From contig JAJQET010000253.1 of the NCBI GenBank assembly GCA_021201515.1, positions 1-6,006 of the forward strand: DNA of 6,006 nt, written 5' to 3'. This DNA is from Clostridiales bacterium (GTDB lineage Bacteria; Bacillota; Clostridia; Oscillospirales; Oscillospiraceae). The notes beneath the pieces were generated by a model. The model worked only from the letters and a program-made list of their open reading frames with translations. It had not been told where the DNA came from and ran no database searches. The translations under genes and the position numbers were made by a program. Positions 5,547 through 6,006 of this stretch are shown here, piece after piece; the stretch's first letter is position 1; every line of letters starts with the position of its first letter.

Positions 5547-5852
5547 ATGAGTGATTGGGCATATACAATCATCATGCTGGTCGTGATGGTCGCCATCTTC
5601 TACTTCCTGCTGATTCGCCCTGAAAACAAGCGGAAGAAGCAGGCCAACGAGCTGCGCAACAGCCTGGCGGTGGGCGATGAGGTCACCACCATCAGCGGCG
5701 TTGTCGGTACGATCTGCGCAGTGAAGCAGAACAGCATCGTCATCGAGACCGGCGCTGACCGGGTGCGGATCGAGCTGATGAAGTGGGCGGTGTCCTCCAA
5801 GGGCGTCCAGACCACAGAGGACGGCAAGTCTGTCTCCACCGAGAAGAAGTGA
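5547..5852 (+). CDS. yajC: Preprotein translocase subunit YajC
   Basis: A 101-aa inner-membrane accessory protein of the Sec translocon, which associates with SecDF in bacteria studied. After a short N-terminus there is one membrane segment (about 5-23), followed at once by the signature FYFLLIRPENKRKK (18-31), a basic stop-transfer that fixes the bulk of the protein in the cytosol. The soluble part, with LRNSLAVGDEVTTISGVVGTI (37-57), is the small beta-rich YajC domain, and the tail is charged. Length is typical. ATG 5547 follows GGAGGG by 6 bases. The gene lies after tgt as in many bacteria, but here it has its own promoter and a terminator-like hairpin 12 bases after the stop. That suggests its level is set apart from its neighbours. 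Confidence 0.96.
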   Translation: MSDWAYTIIMLVVMVAIFYFLLIRPENKRKKQANELRNSLAVGDEVTTISGVVGTICAVKQNSIVIETGADRVRIELMKWAVSSKGVQTTEDGKSVSTEKK

Positions 5853-5864
5853 GCCGCCGCTCAT

Positions 5865-5919
5865 AAAATTCCCCCCTCTCTCATACCCTGTAACAGGACG
5901 TGAGAAGGGGGAATTTTTT
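5865..5919 (+). terminator. Terminator or attenuator hairpin after yajC
   Basis: AAATTCCCCC (5866-5875) pairs with GGGGGAATTT (5907-5916). TCTCA/TGAGA forms a second block after a small bulge, and CCTG-TAA-CAGG (5887-5897) a third at the tip. The stem ends in six T (5914-5919), a classic intrinsic terminator. Its 3' arm AAGGGGG is also the only ribosome binding site candidate for the next gene, so it may work as an attenuator rather than a full stop. Confidence 0.88.
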
Positions 5920-5920
5920 G

Positions 5921-6006
5921 TTGCAGACAGAGCATCGGGAGACGCTGTTCAATCGGTTCACCGGGATTCTGGCAGGGGCGGTGCTGGCCTTTGCGGTGTG
6001 TACGCT
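5921..6006 (+). CDS. Putative membrane protein, 5' end only (possibly TIGR04086 family)
   Basis: The frame is open from TTG 5921 to the window edge (28 codons seen) and reads MQTEHRETLFNRFTG, then ILAGAVLAFAVCT. This is a short charged N-terminus followed by what looks like the first membrane segment. Candidate starts are TTG 5921 and TTG 5918; both follow AAGGGGG (5905-5911), which is also the 3' arm of the preceding terminator. Clostridia often carry a small TIGR04086-type membrane protein directly after yajC, which fits position and style, but too little is visible to prove it. Function of that family is unknown. Confidence 0.5.
   Translation, partial: MQTEHRETLFNRFTGILAGAVLAFAVCT

Noticed and set aside
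1..6006. CRISPR arrays, tRNA or rRNA genes, riboswitches, phage genes
   Set aside because: I saw no regularly spaced repeats, cloverleaf or rRNA-like sequence, known aptamer cores or phage-type proteins on either strand.

Overview
The window reads as chromosomal DNA from a GC-rich Clostridia member. The best guess is an Oscillospiraceae-type gut bacterium (Flavonifractor/Oscillibacter/Lawsonibacter-like). The basis is GC-rich codon use, strong Shine-Dalgarno sites, a DUF4250 protein, a clostridial-type Tgt and a tgt-yajC order. This placement is inferred from protein style, not from a search.

Left part (74-2234, minus strand): a two-component operon. An OmpR-family response regulator is followed, with a 4-base GTGA overlap, by a membrane sensor histidine kinase. 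The kinase is split by a one-base insertion in a C6 run directly after its phosphoacceptor histidine motif. Upstream of the regulator lie a promoter and two GTTTCAT repeats 11 bp apart, which look like a self-regulation site. The kinase's target genes are not in the window.

Middle (2235-3026): an AT-richer intergenic stretch with a 15-bp hairpin, a 58-aa DUF4250 gene with its own -10 box, and a strong two-way terminator. Next comes a piece resembling one end of an IS3/IS150-group insertion sequence. Inside it, a 10-codon leader frame runs into a long hairpin that buries the ribosome binding site of the next start codon, like a translational attenuator.

3027-3863: a minus-strand rhomboid-type membrane serine protease, convergent with the DUF4250 gene. 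Behind its start lies a 219-bp MITE-like element made of nested inverted repeats: a 32-bp imperfect outer pair around a 25-bp perfect GC-rich inner pair.

Right part (3864-6006, plus strand): a promoter drives an ArsC/Spx-family thioredoxin-fold protein and tgt (tRNA queuosine/preQ1 insertion), 18 bp apart. A second promoter, sharing a 13-bp block with the first, drives yajC (Sec translocon accessory). yajC ends at a hairpin whose 3' arm also appears to supply the ribosome binding site of the next, window-truncated membrane protein gene. This order resembles the tgt-yajC-membrane protein-secDF neighbourhood seen in many bacteria.

I found no complete new system. The items most worth a second look are the leader/hairpin in the IS-like end, the nested inverted-repeat element, the frameshifted kinase, and the terminator that overlaps a start region.
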